64,000 bases of DNA from contig CP137667.1 of NCBI GenBank assembly GCA_037976565.1, positions 4,178,299 through 4,242,298 of the forward strand. Reading direction: 5' to 3'. Below, one piece after another: positions 1-10,420 of this stretch. The translations under genes and the position numbers were made by a program. Source of the DNA: Mesocentrotus franciscanus (lineage: Eukaryota > Echinodermata > Echinoidea > Camarodonta > Strongylocentrotidae). The notes beneath the pieces are model-generated. The model saw only the letters and a program-made list of their open reading frames with translations. It searched no databases and was not told the DNA's origin. Each line of letters starts with the position of its first letter. Positions within the stretch are counted from its first letter, which is position 1.

Positions 1-390
1 CCCACCTCTCCCTTTCTTTCTCTCTCTTCCCTCGATACTCACTATATAATCACTTCATGTCCCACCTGTCCCTCTCTCTCTCTCTTGATCTGTCTTTCTA
101 CGACTCTTATTTTTTTTAACTTTACTCAAGTCAAATAAAGAAACAAACGAGCCTCATGTATTCTTTTTTTCAATATCAAGCTTGAAGCTAAATATAATTT
201 CTTCTTAATTTTGGCAAATCAATTACAGTCCTTTGGTATCATGCAGAGTCAAATGAATATCAAGGTTCAAACTTAGTCCAAGCTTTACACAAAACCTTTA
301 GTCAAGAGAAACTACACCGGGACACAGATTCACCAGTGTACAAGCAACCCTAACAATTTTGTTCACAGTGGCTTCTGTTGAGATGTCTGC
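1..390. other. AT- and pyrimidine-rich sequence, no gene seen
   Basis: The first 80 bases are CT-rich low complexity. The rest is AT-rich and lies downstream of the stop codon of the THAP-like exon on the minus strand. I see no coding or repeat signature here. Confidence 0.5.
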
Positions 391-1592
391 CTAATATATG
401 TCTGTCTGTATTTCAGTCCCTTGAGTAACGTAGTCCGCTGATGACTCATCACTGTCACTTTGATGGGTAAGTACTTGAAGGCCCAGGAGTGTTGTTGCCG
501 CTGCCATATCATCTGCTTTCCTCTTGCGCTGTTTTGATCTCCCAAATCGCTGCGATCCTACTGGAGATCCGAGATGGCCACTGGTATATCCCATCTTCTG
601 AGCAGGTGCCCAATTTGGGTTGTCGATAGTGTGGAGATATGACGGCTTCCCTACATGAACACAATCAGAATAAAACATAAGGCTACAACAAAATAAAAAA
701 TACCTGATCTAACAGATATATACTTCTGAATCACAGACATGCATTTACAATGTAGATCTAAATGTATGTATTGTAATCGTACTCGTAGGTCTATTAATAG
801 TATCGTATTTTTATTTGAACACATTGATTACAAATTGTAACCACGCAATAATCTAAATTTAAAAAAAAAATACCTCACAATTTTAAACTCACTTTAAAGG
901 CTCAACTTAGCTTACTGCTTAGTTTGATTTAGACCGAAGATTTCTGTCTCTTTCGTTCGTTAGCATCTGATTTGGGTAGAGGCTATCGAACGAAAGAGAC
1001 AGAAATCTTCGGTCTAAGTTTGATTGAGTAACAAAACTAAAAGTATCAATACATCATTGATTTCACTTAGGTCATATATGATATAGCTTCACTTGTTTCA
1101 GTTTTTGGTTGGATAAGTTTTGTTTTAGTTTTACTTTTAGTTTTCTATTATTAGGCCTAGAGGTCTAGCTCTAGTTTAGTTTCGTTTGGTCAACTCAATT
1201 CAACTCAGTCTAATTTAACTAACAAAGCTTTAAAGTCTTATCCAGCTCTTAGTCTTACTCTTAGAATGTTTGCCATTAATTACAATTTTGAATGACTTTA
1301 TAATAGTAAACACAATAACACGAATTACTAATTCGTCAAAACATAGGTCATTACATAACTGTAAATATGAAATGCGCTGAACATTCAAAATACACGAGAT
1401 GACTTTAGACCGTTAAGCGTTGTCCCATACCTTGCGTTTGATGTTGCACGGCCACTTTTAACTGCGTTCCGTTGATAACTAAGCCACGTCTTCTCCTTGA
1501 TTTACCAAAATAGCTGGTATGCAATAGAATGAAACATCTTTGTTCCTGTTGCTCCTATTCGAGCAAATAACGACACAACAGAAATTTAACAT
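391..1592 (-). pseudogene. THAP-type zinc-finger gene copy, disabled
   Basis: THAP domains are C2CH zinc-binding DNA-binding modules shared by cellular regulators and P-element-type transposases. The minus-strand reading from an ATG at 1592 gives MLNFCCVVICSNRSNRNKD, then SFYCIP and NQGED. This matches the start of the THAP fold: a Cys pair, the NRS turn and the xxIP motif. The same frame then hits a stop at 1479-1481, continues as LSTERS (usual family pattern LSxERRxxWL), and hits a second stop at 1458-1460. The Cys-x2-His part (CSAHFI) appears near 1365-1380 only after a frameshift. A terminal exon at 391-650, after an AG acceptor at 651-652, gives KPSYLHTIDNPNWAP and QKMGY, which resembles the GKPxxLxDxxNPDWxPTLNLG end of this THAP subfamily. 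A Lys/Arg- and Ser/Asp-rich tail follows. Stops plus a frameshift argue for a pseudogene. The family match is from memory; confidence is moderate. Confidence 0.62.
921..1025. mobile_element. 87-bp mini foldback element with perfect 9-bp target duplication
   Basis: Positions 930-959 and 987-1016 are perfect 30-bp inverted repeats beginning TAGACCGAAGATTTC, separated by 27 bases. The element is bounded exactly by the direct repeat AGTTTGATT at 921-929 and 1017-1025, a classic 9-bp target-site duplication. It lies within the THAP pseudogene. A 9-bp duplication is typical of Mutator-like elements and of some foldback families, but 87 bp is too short to assign a family. Confidence 0.85.
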
Positions 1593-2113
1593 TTTCCGAC
1601 TGTAAACTCGAGCAAGATAGCAAAAAGCCGACGATAGATTGGTCGATCTAAGAGAAAGTGTATGCTTATACGTGTAGTTCAATAGCCTCAGTCGATCGCT
1701 AGTATAGTAACGGAGCGCTTGTCCTCAGAGGGAGGGCGCCCTTTCGTATCTACGAATGCGTGACGTCATACGCATAGGGTCTATAATTGCTCGTTAAATG
1801 CCCTAAATATAATCTTACAATTGTGATGCATCATGTGCGTATTCGCGTGTGCGTTTGTGTGTATGTGTGTGTGTGTGTGTGTAGTCATATTATCCCTGTT
1901 ATCTGTGTGCAGTAATATTCTCTGTAAATTGCCATTTTATTATCATTTGATGGTTCTGACACCTCACAAAACATACGTACGGTTACGTACTACATCGCAA
2001 ACCTCCTCGGATAATAATTAGATACATGTAGGTAATAATACAAAGGCTTTTTTGCGGCGGCTTCAAACGGCCTATGTAAATGAGCCTTCAAAGAAAATAA
2101 GTTCAATACTCAC
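1593..2113. other. Junction between THAP pseudogene 5' side and copy D intron
   Basis: From about 1800 rightward the sequence aligns with the E2-E2b intron of the other GTPase copies (the stretch around the TGATGCATC at 1824 matches 25660-25740 and 40880-40980). Left of 1800 the homology stops, so copy D is cut there. The region 1735-1790 holds a GC-richer patch with TGACGTCA (a CRE-like palindrome, about 1761-1768), possibly the old THAP promoter. A (GT)n microsatellite occupies about 1854-1882. No E2b exon was found. Confidence 0.5.
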
Positions 2114-2982
2114 TAATCTCAGCTATCACATGTGGAACTCTAGAATCGGACCAATCAACTTTTCCTCGTGTATCAATTGTAGTTACGTAATTACTTAGTA
2201 TGGCAGGGTCTCGGAATATAGTCTCGCCTCCACCGTCCGACGACCCATCTTTCTCAACGTAGACTTTTTCCCAGCCACCTAAACATTAAATGACAGATGT
2301 ATGCTTGAAACTACGTCCCAAAATTTCAACTATTTCTTGTTATATTTTAAATAATGGAGAATTGAAGAAGAATCCTAGTCACATGTTTCTGGGGACCTCT
2401 CTTCTATGATATTCTTCCAAACTAACATGAACACCACCTCCCACCCCTAAGAAAAATGTATCAAAGTCTCTCATTCACCTTTACCCTTAAATTAATATTC
2501 ACTTTAAATCTGTACGTCCCATGCAAATGATCTCTCTGTCCCACGTGGCATTTATCACGTGGTAGTTAAACTAAGAGATTCGAGAAGATTCAAATATTTC
2601 CATTCGAAATAAATTTATACACATGTTAAATGCTTAGTCATGTACCTAGTCAAGAGCGAAAATATAATTTTGCATGGCTTCTCTGTTCCACAAAGCAATC
2701 AACTTTTATCTGTTTGATATATATCTTTGTTTTGCCGATCTGAACGGATTGTGCCAGTCGTCACTTAGAAAAACCAAAAATGTAATCAGTTAACACTTCA
2801 GTTCCCTGTACCTTTGAATGCAAAGTGAAGAGAGTTGAGAAAGCTACTCCTGCCGGAATCCTGGACACCGAAGACACCTAATCGAGCCTTGGAAGGTGTT
2901 TTGAATCCTTCACCTGCATCTTTGGCAGTCCATTGATTAGGTCTGTAGCCTCGAATCTTCTCACGGAGCCGTAGAATTTCAG
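2114..2982 (-). CDS. IFI44-like GTPase copy D, partial (two exons)
   Basis: Two minus-strand exons. E1 is 2812-2982: AG acceptor at 2983-2984, GT donor at 2810-2811, phase 1. It reads AEILRLREKIRGYRP and then LGVFGVQDSGRSSFLNSL. E2 is 2114-2278: acceptor at 2279-2280, donor at 2112-2113. It reads GWEKVYVEKDGSSDG and contains TIDTRGKVD. The P-loop fits GxxxxG[K]S, but the catalytic Lys is Arg (AGG), whereas copies B and C keep Lys (AAG). DxxG (DTRG) is intact. These are the G1 and G3 blocks of IFI44/IFI44L-type proteins, which are cytoplasmic and interferon-linked in vertebrates. Downstream exons are missing: intron homology ends near 1800. Upstream, intron similarity at 3740-3840 marks where the second N-terminal exon would end, but that exon is degenerate. 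Probably a broken gene. Confidence 0.68.
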
Positions 2983-4051
2983 CTGATGTTTTGATGATTG
3001 AAAGTTGACATGGATGTCGAAGTTTGGAGAAGAAAATGAGCGCCATGTTATAGGAGCGATGAAAATAAATTATCCAATCATATCACTTTGAGTTCCCTCT
3101 TTCTTTCCTTTGTCCCACCCTCAGTCTATCTCTCTTTCTCTTACCTATTCTACATAACCATTAATATATCATGTTAGTATCAGAGTATGATTAATCATTG
3201 TAATTAACTTAAACAGAATACGAACTTTACAAAATTCACTTAATATCCTCTTAAACCTCAAATGTCGCGAGCGCGAAACTTTATGTTGCTTCTTATGTGT
3301 TGAAAGCAAATGATATGAATCCATTTGTTCGTATATCAATTTATTTGAGGTTGTGTTTTTATTTCTTCTGCAATCAAGTAATTTAACGAAAGTCCTGAAA
3401 TGCCTAAACATGTTAGGTAACCTTTTAGTTATTAATCAAAATATTCAACTGAAGTCTGTAATTTCTGTATGAACAACTGAAACGATACTATAGTACACAG
3501 TACTTGTCATTAGAACCAATTTACCATATGCCAAACCCTACTATAGGCGATTCCACATCACTGGTTCATTTTGTTCCATTTTATGGTCATCACGTTTGTT
3601 GTTGTTTTGGGGGTGTGAATGCTATTTTTAGGGTTTTACTGCTCTGAGTTCTCACACGGACTTTCCGAAAAACAGCCGTTTTTTCTACCAGAGTTACCGT
3701 ATTTTAATAAATATATGAAATTAGATGACTATACAGGCAGTAGGATTGAACATTTTTGTAAATGATTTCTGTTGTTATATTCAATATATAAAGTGTGTAA
3801 TTGCAGAGAATGGGCATGAAAGATTTGATACTAACCAGAACCTGATTCATAAGTGGCCGACCTTTAAAAGATGTATAATTAAAAGATAAATATAAGTACC
3901 AGATTTCAAGGACATGACAAACTACAACAATACTGGGCAAAAAATATATAACACAGTGCCTGGAATATATTATTACAGATAACTGAAACAAAAGGTTAAA
4001 AAAAAAAGAATTATATTTTAGAGATTTCAAACCTACTTCATCCGGGGTTAC
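2983..4051. other. Copy D upstream intron and degenerate exon region
   Basis: Bases 3040-3560 match the intron preceding E1 in copy C (27660-28140), and 3740-3840 match the bases just inside the E0b donor of copy C (28320-28425). The exon that should end at about 3836 has no open frame in the required phase that resembles the E0b hydrophobic segment. No other gene seen. Confidence 0.5.
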
Positions 4052-4125
4052 CTCGCGAATTGCAGAAAGCTCTGCTGCAGGAGTCCTCTCTGTGCCACTG
4101 CTCACCCCATGAACCAACAGCGCTG
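4052..4125 (-). other. Candidate extra exon, possibly downstream of the 5724-6036 exon
   Basis: A 74-base open stretch lies between an AG acceptor (4126-4127) and a GT donor (4050-4051). Its phase (one base, 24 codons, one base) would accept the phase-2 donor at 5723. It reads SAVGSWGEQWHRED and then SCSRAFCNSR. No family is recognised, and the phase match could be chance. Confidence 0.2.
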
Positions 4126-4418
4126 CTGGGAAAGTAGTGAATTACGCCGGGACGCGTATACTGCTACAGCTGACCTGAGATGGCACTAGAGGGGATTGTG
4201 CGGTAACACAAGCCTTGCTTCTTTCCAAGCTTTCGCCTCCATTTGTTTTCTTAATTACTTACAGATCATTATGTTTTATTATACCGTTAATGTGAAGGAA
4301 ATACACGTGAGTATTGATCAATCTAGCAATCACTATTCATGCGTTAAAGGGACAGTTGAGTTACTGTTTAAGACCACAAATGCCTTGAAAGTGCATGGCT
4401 ATTGCTCGTATTATACAG

Positions 4419-4556
4419 ATATTGACTGGCAGGGGGTATTTAACATTCTTCGGACCGCTAAAGGGAGTTATATTTTCACAAGTGGTTATGCTCACGAGGG
4501 AAAATATAACTCCCTTCAGGTCCGAATAATGTTAAATACCCCCTGCCAGTCAATAT
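4419..4556. repeat. 138-bp near-perfect hairpin
   Basis: Left arm 4419-4477 starts ATATTGACTGGCAGGGGG. Right arm 4498-4556 is its reverse complement, with a few mismatches and one 2-base indel. The loop is about 20 bases. It behaves like a short foldback MITE; no clear target duplication was seen. Confidence 0.75.
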
Positions 4557-4684
4557 ATGTTATATTAGATAGCCTTGGTTAGAAACAAAATTGGAGGGGG
4601 GGGGGGTCCTTTTTTTGCCCGAAATAACGGACCCCCAAAAAGTGAGGAAAAAAAATTCGGAAAAATAACAAAATTCGAGAAAAA

Positions 4685-5304
4685 CAATTTATGGAATGAT
4701 TTTGACAATGATTTATTCCTAATAGATCTAGACGATAGTTTACATTCCCAGATTTTATTGAATAATAATTTGCAAGTGTTCATTTGTGTGACTGCTTAAG
4801 CATCTGTATGCTACTATGCTAATTTTCCCCGGTCCCCAACAATAAAAAAATTCCTCTGTGCGGTCATGCGTTATGGTTCAAGGCATGGCCACACAGATAT
4901 TTTTTTATATTGGGGACCGGGGGGAAATGCAATGAATTATTGATAATTTCTTGAATTTTCTTTGTTTTTTTTTTTAATTTGTGAGAGCTGCCCCCTACCC
5001 TAGCCCCCGCTGCGTACAGTCATGATTCAGTGGCAAAGTAATGGCCTCGTAACTGCGAGGCCCCAGGATCAAAACCGTGTCGATGTGCTATTAGTATTGC
5101 CCTTTTGTGAGGCATTAATCCTCATTACTGTCATTTATGACTTAAGGGCGTAGGACCCTAGTTGATTAGCATAGTAGCATACAGATGCTTAAGCAGTCAC
5201 GCAAAACAAGCACTTACACAATATTGTTCAATAAAATCTGAGAATCTAAACTATTATCTAGATCTATTAGGAATAAATCATTGTCAAAATCATTCCATAA
5301 ATTG
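4685..5304. mobile_element. Nonautonomous DNA element with ~140-bp terminal inverted repeats
   Basis: Left end 4685-4826 (from CAATTTATGGAATGAT) is the reverse complement of 5166-5304. Both contain CATCTGTATGCTACTATGCTA and AATAGATCTAGA-type segments. Between the arms lies a small foldback (about 4826-4924) with arms CCCCGGTCCCCAACA and its complement, followed by a tRNA-like stretch. A second copy, missing its left arm, occupies about 6191-7350. Confidence 0.72.
5015..5165 (+). repeat. tRNA-related SINE-like unit, copy 1
   Basis: The unit contains GATTCAGTGGCAAAGTAATG (A-box-like), CGTAACTGCGAGGCCCCAG (anticodon-arm-like) and GGATCAAAACC (B-box-like, compared with GGTTCGANNCC). The order and spacing resemble a decayed tRNA head. 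It is embedded in the inverted-repeat element, so it may have been captured. It is not a functional tRNA gene: the acceptor stem is absent and the B box is mutated. Confidence 0.5.
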
Positions 5305-5723
5305 GGGTAAAAAAATATTCTAACTTCATGAGCAACAGTGTACAAGAAGAGAAACTATTGGTTGGGAAAAGGGGCCAGATAATAGCACATGTGCTAGTAG
5401 AGCCTTACCCCTTAAACAGCTAAACAAAGTATTTTGGTACAAATCAGTTTAGAAAACGTAACAAAACAAAAATAATGAATTTACAATTACAATCGATACC
5501 TTAAAAAATAAGAATATTTAACAATGTCTTACAATGTACAAACTGATAATGTAGAATATAATGTGTGTACATAATTATGCAGATTATTTAACTTGATATT
5601 TTATTCATGACTTGTTCAACAAATGACTTGTAACAGAATTCCGAAACCTCGTATAGCTCGTTCGCGCTATACCATAGAAACAAGAGCGATCAAGCTCGTG
5701 AGTGTGAACATAAACGAACATAC
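5305..5723. other. AT-rich spacer, nothing recognised
   Basis: No open frame, repeat arm or paralogous gene segment was identified between the inverted-repeat element and the GTPase exon. It should hold the intron following the 5724-6036 exon. Confidence 0.4.
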
Positions 5724-6036
5724 CTCTGGAGCGATCCAGTGGATTGGTCTAGAAAGTCAGTGAGAACGGGCTCTATCTCGCATTGGCTTTCCTCAGGTGT
5801 TTCATTTTCAGTTCGCCATCGGAAGGTGATGTTGTCATCAGCTCGTTTGATGCATGCCTCTAGTATCTCCAACAGAGCAATGTGTTTCTTAGAATCCATC
5901 TCGTGGTTTACATCTGTGTAGTTCTCAATGAAGAACACACTGCCCTTCTCTATACCGGCCCTGGTGATGTCTCCAATGATCTCTTTGCGGTTATAGATAC
6001 TGTTGGCGAAAGTCACCACCATGATAGGATATCCAC
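5724..6036 (-). CDS. IFI44-like GTPase exon E4 (probably copy C), long form
   Basis: The AG acceptor is at 6037-6038 and the GT donor at 5722-5723. The exon starts in the same phase as E4 of copies A and B. It reads GYPIMVVTFANSIYN, then GSVFFIENYT, NHEMDSKKH and LLEILEACIKRADDN. In human IFI44L the corresponding block is the strand leading to THVD, then a NYS-type motif and a C-terminal helix ending in AADD. Here the TxxD position is TFAN. Unlike copies A and B, which stop shortly after this point, this exon continues for about 35 residues (acidic, IEPVLTDFLDQSTGSLQR) and splices onward. It sits between two direct copies of a repeat (4685-5304 and 6191-7350) and is 18 kb from the other copy C exons. 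It is either the displaced 3' part of copy C or an orphan. Confidence 0.65.
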
Positions 6037-6190
6037 CTGTATAATGATGCAGAAGAAGATGATGATGATGATAAAAAGACTATATTGTTATTAAAAGTAA
6101 TATTACTTGCACTGATGATAATTACAAAACAAAATAATAATAATGAAATTGATATCAATAATAGAACAGGGGGCAGCCAGGCCCACAACT

Positions 6191-6395
6191 AAACAAAAAC
6201 AAAGAAAATGCAATAAATTATCAATAATTCATTGAATTTCCCCCCGGTCCCCAACATAAAAAAAATCCTCTGTGTGGCCATACTTTGGGCCATAATGCAT
6301 GGCCTTACAGAGGTTTTTTTTGTGTTGGGGACCGGGGTAAAATGCAATGAATTATTTATAATTTATTGCATTTTCTTTATTTGTTTTGTTTATTT
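6191..6395. repeat. Foldback with ~85-bp arms
   Basis: Left arm 6191-6275 (AAACAAAAACAAAGAAAATG to CCCCGGTCCCCAACA) and right arm 6310-6395 are reverse complements with few mismatches. Copy 1 at 4826-4924 keeps only the inner part. The arms are GC-rich at the centre and AT-rich at the base. Confidence 0.7.
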
Positions 6396-6424
6396 GTGGG
6401 TGCTGCCCCGTACCCTAGCCCCCG

Positions 6425-6590
6425 CTGCGTACAGTCATGATTCAGTGGCAAAGCAATGGCCTCGTAACTGTGAGGCCCCAGGATCAAACCGTGTCGATGT
6501 GTTATATTAGTGCCCTTTTGTGAGGCATTAATCCTCATTACTGTCAGTTATGACTTAAGGGCGTAGGTCCCCTAGTTGATAAGCATAGTA
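6425..6590 (+). repeat. tRNA-related SINE-like unit, copy 2
   Basis: Near-identical to 5015-5165, with the same A-box-like, arm-like and B-box-like stretches (GGATCAAACC). It is followed by the same right-arm sequence (GCATAGTAGCATACACATG) before the nested insertion at 6670. Confidence 0.5.
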
Positions 6591-6669
6591 GCATACACAT
6601 GCTTTAGCAGCCACGCAAAACAACCACTCGCAAATTATTATTCAATAAAATCTGAGAATGTATGCTATA

Positions 6670-7297
6670 CGTGCCTTCACGGTTGTTTCACCGCAAAGCA
6701 TGCCGGGACAGATTACTAGTACGGCAGGAGATTTTCACCTTCGCCGCGAGCTGTTCCATTGCCAACAACGGGATTTTTATCCCGTCGAATCAACATTATA
6801 ATCTTGTACAGGATGCGTTATTCTGCAGTGATTTTCTTTCATTCCAGTATCATTTGTACAGTAAGAAACCAAAGTTTATGATTGTGTATTGTTATGACGA
6901 TCCTTCAAAAAATAAAGCTGATAATACGAAGTAAAGTGGGCTAGTGACAGTGGGTTCCTTGGTATGAATATGTAGTCCCATATGTTCAAATGTTTGTGTG
7001 TGTGAAGTTTGGGTCGGTGGTTTGTCTTTTTAAGCTGCTAAACATTCGTATTTTAGGATCGTCATAAAAATACACAATCACAGACTTTGGTTTATTACCG
7101 TACAAATGATACTGGAATGAAAGAAAATCACTGCAGAATAACTGATCCTGTACAAGATTATGATGTCATGTTGATTCGACAGGATAACAATCCCGTTGTT
7201 GGCAATGGAACAGCTGATCGCGGCGAAGGTGAAAATCTCCTGCCGTACTAGTAATCTGTCCCGGCATGCTTTGCGGTGAAACAACCGTGAAGGCACG
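6670..7297. mobile_element. 628-bp foldback with ~255-bp inverted arms, nested insertion
   Basis: Left arm (about 6670-6925, starting CGTGCCTTCACGGTTGTTTC) and right arm (about 7045-7297) are reverse complements over roughly 255 bp, with scattered mismatches. The spacer is about 120 bp. TA dinucleotides sit at both ends (6668-6669, 7298-7299). The related copy at 5238-5255 reads straight through (GAGAATCTAAACTATTATC) without this insert, giving a paralogous empty site. A TA target would fit the Tc1/mariner type; it encodes nothing. Confidence 0.78.
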
Positions 7298-7350
7298 TAT
7301 TATCTAGATCTATTAGGAATAAATCATTGTCAAAATAATTCCATAAATTG
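7298..7350. repeat. Residual right arm of the interrupted inverted-repeat element
   Basis: This matches 5253-5304 almost base for base (ATTCCATAAATTGGGG end) and so resumes the element interrupted at 6670. Confidence 0.7.
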
Positions 7351-8229
7351 GGGTTTAAAAAAATATTCTAACTTTATGAGCAACAGTGTACCTGTATCAT
7401 GGCCAGACAGGAGATGGCAACTTTAATTTAAAATATCTAACATGCTGTTTAACATTGTCTTTATTTGTTGTAATTATAGAAAGAATCAGAACAATAACAA
7501 TAATAATGTTATGGGTTTATATATTGGCTAATACGACGCCAATTGGATTGAGCTTTGCCCGCACACAATGTATGCAAATTCCCCACTCCCGGGGGAGCAT
7601 TCAAACCAGCTGCTATTTTACAGACGGCCAGAATGATGGTCAAACTAAACCCATATGACTTAATGTTGTATTGAGATAATCAAGTTGAGTATTTAACTTC
7701 CACAATGTATAGGCCTACGATGGTGGGTATAGAACTATCTTGATTGCCTTGTGAATAGTAAGAAGGCGTATTTGCATAATGAATAATTTTGAAGAATCAA
7801 TCATTTTGATTTAAAATATCCCCAAAACAAAAGGGCTGCCACATAAAAACTATGACAAATAAGTACTAGTATATATTAAAGTTATACAGGTCAAACATAC
7901 ATCAAAGTTATACAGCTCAACTATGACCCATCAAACGAGGCATTCAAGAGTTAAACCTCATTAAATTTGTACCTGGATGTTATGGTTTAAAAGTTTGAAT
8001 GAAATCTGATTAAATATGAGATAGTTATGAATGTTTAAACGTTATAATCACTATAGTTATGGGCTCTTCAAATTGGCACCATCAAGGATTCCTCTGTGAT
8101 GAAGTAGCGGACAATTTTCCCATTTGTTCCAACGCACAAAATGACTAAAACAATTATTTTTCAAAAATGTACGACTCAGGAGGTTCATTTATCTGTACGT
8201 ACATGACCTATCAAGCATTCCATAACATG
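7351..8229. other. No gene recognised
   Basis: AT-rich sequence. Open frames here show no protein-family signature. A few short phrases (around 7560-7660) look like decayed repeat, but I cannot place them. Confidence 0.4.
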
Positions 8230-8515
8230 AAGATCTCGGTTCCAAAAGGTACTAGATCCATTTTTTAAATCAAAATTTATTTTCTTTTTTTTTGCATTTA
8301 TGTACACATTTCCAGTATCCTCATACACTGACACTTCCAAAAAGCTTAATTTCCCAAAAATAAGAAAAAAATGGCATTTAAAAATCTGTTCGGTTCCAAA
8401 AGGTAGTATATGTATATCCATTCAAGTCATGCATTGTAATTTGCATACAGTATGCAAGATTTCGGTTTCGAAAAGTGCTACATCCAATATCGGTACCAAA
8501 AGGTACTACATCCAC
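8230..8515 (+). repeat. Four dispersed copies of a ~23-bp motif
   Basis: Variants of CGGTTCCAAAAGGTACTACA followed by TCCA occur near 8233, 8391, 8462 and 8492. All are on the same strand but irregularly spaced, so this is not a simple tandem array. They could be ends of stacked small elements or degenerate binding sites. No function is assignable. Confidence 0.45.
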
Positions 8516-9179
8516 ACAAATTATAAAAACATAAATTCATGAAAGATATTTTTGCAGACGAGGGGTTTATTAAGGCGCCTTATTATTTCATCGAGCATGT
8601 AGCTCCGATTAACATTCTCTATATTTTTGGTTCTTTTACAACATTAGCAACAATTCTTTTGAAACCTGGACTTGATCTATTTCCGTTATTTATGTGCAAG
8701 CATCACTAGAGACGTTTTTTAGAATCCGAAAGAAGGAATAGCGAGTTCAACAAAGAATATATTTTTTTTTAACTGTTCACGTTCACTTTCCATTGCAAAT
8801 ATGGCCGCCCCTAACACGCATGCTAGTACGGGACCATGGCTTCAAATGCCGAGTGAAAGTGCGATGCTCAAAGATATTTGGATGAAAATGCTAGTGCTTG
8901 AATCTTTTGTAAACAAGATTGATAAACTTTGCCATCGTCTAGACACAGCAGAATCTAGCATCAACACGCTCCAAAAGCGTTACAGAGATCTAGAAAATGG
9001 AATGGGCAATTTCCGTGAATCCCCGTCGTCGTGAAAACGTCAACGTGAGCGCAGTTTCATCGGTATCCCTGGTCAAACTTCCAGACGAGTCGGTATAAAC
9101 TAGATATGTTCTTTTTAATTCTTATATAAAGTCATTGTTGTAATTTCGTCTTCTGCTATATCTTTTTAATTTTGTATCA

Positions 9180-10420
9180 TTCTATCATTTTCTTTTTCTG
9201 TTTTACCATCTTTCATCTTCTTTCCTATCTTTGAATTTTCTATTATTTATCAATTTCTCTTTCTGTCTATTCTTCGTTTATTATTCATTCATTTTTTTCT
9301 TTGTATCTTTCGTCATGTTATTCTTTGTTTTCCTTCTATCATTTTCTCTTTGTTTTTCTTATGTTATTTGTTGTTTTTCTGTCTTTCATCTGCTCTTCTA
9401 TCTTTCCATTATCTGTTTTTAATCGTTTTCTCTATCTGCCTTTCCTTATGTTGTTCTTTTTTATATTATATCATCTCTTATGTTATTGTTTGTTGATATC
9501 ATTCTATCATTTTTTCGTTTTTATCTTTCCTATCATGTTATTCTTTGTTTCTTCTTCTATCACATTTTCTTATGTTATTCTTTGTTTTTATTATTCTATT
9601 ATTTCCTCTTCCTTTCTTTCCTTACGCTACCCTTTGTTTCTTCCTTCTATCACATTATTTTATGTTATTCTTTGCTTTTATCATTCTACTCATTTTCTCT
9701 TTCTGTCTTTCCTTATGTTATTCTTTGTTTCTTCCTTCTATCATCTTCTCTTATGTTATTCTTTGCTTTTATCGTTCTATCACTTCCTCTTTCTATCTTA
9801 TCTTTTGTTATGGTTTGTTTCTTCCTTTTATCACCTTCTTTTATGTTATTATTTTTTTATTATTCTATCATTTCCTCTTGCTATCCTTTGTTTCTTTTTC
9901 TATCACCTTTTCTTATGTTATTCTTTGTTTTATCATTTTATCACTTTCTCTTCCTGTCTTTCCTTATGCTATTATTTGTTTCTTCCTTTTATGTTTTTCT
10001 TTTTTTATCATTCTATCATTTTTTCTTTCTGTCTTTCCTTATGTTATTCTTTGTTTCTTCTTTCTATCATCTTCTCTTATGTTATTCTTTGTTTTTATCA
10101 TTCTATCACTTCATCTTTCTATCTTTCCTTATGTTATTCTTTGTTTCTTCCTGCTATCACCTTCTCTTATGTAAGTCTTTGTTTTTATCACTCTATCACT
10201 TCCTCTTTCTATCTTTCCTTATGTTATTGTTTGTTTCTTCCTTCTATCACCTTATCTTATGTTAATCTTTGTTTTTATCATTCTATCCTTTTCTCTTTCT
10301 GTCTTTCCTAATGTTATTCTTTGGTTCTTCCTTCTAGCACCTTCTCTTATGTTATCCCATGTTTTTATCATTCTAACTTTCTTTTTCTGTCATCCTTATG
10401 TTATTCTTCGTATCAGATTT
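9180..10420 (+). repeat. Pyrimidine-rich minisatellite, ~90-bp period
   Basis: The repeats are built of two halves, TTATGTTATTCTTTGTTTCT plus CCTTCTATCACC-type and TTATGTTATTCTTTGTTTTT plus ATCATTCTATCAC-type sequence. Clear periods of 90-91 bases are seen at 10036, 10127 and 10217, and the left side is more diverged. All three frames stay open for hundreds of codons because the strand is almost purine-free. It splits the LINE ORF1. Confidence 0.82.

Noticed and set aside
3704..4117. 137-codon minus-strand frame
   Set aside because: It spans an intron that is homologous to noncoding sequence in copy C. Only the 4052-4125 piece is kept as a weak exon candidate.
5015..5165. Possible tRNA gene
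   Set aside because: A- and B-box-like words are present, but the B box is mutated and no acceptor stem or 7-bp pairing is found. It is better read as a SINE head.
9301..10311. 336-codon open frame, very hydrophobic
   Set aside because: It lies wholly in the pyrimidine minisatellite, where all three frames are open. Phe/Leu/Ser/Tyr richness is a composition effect.
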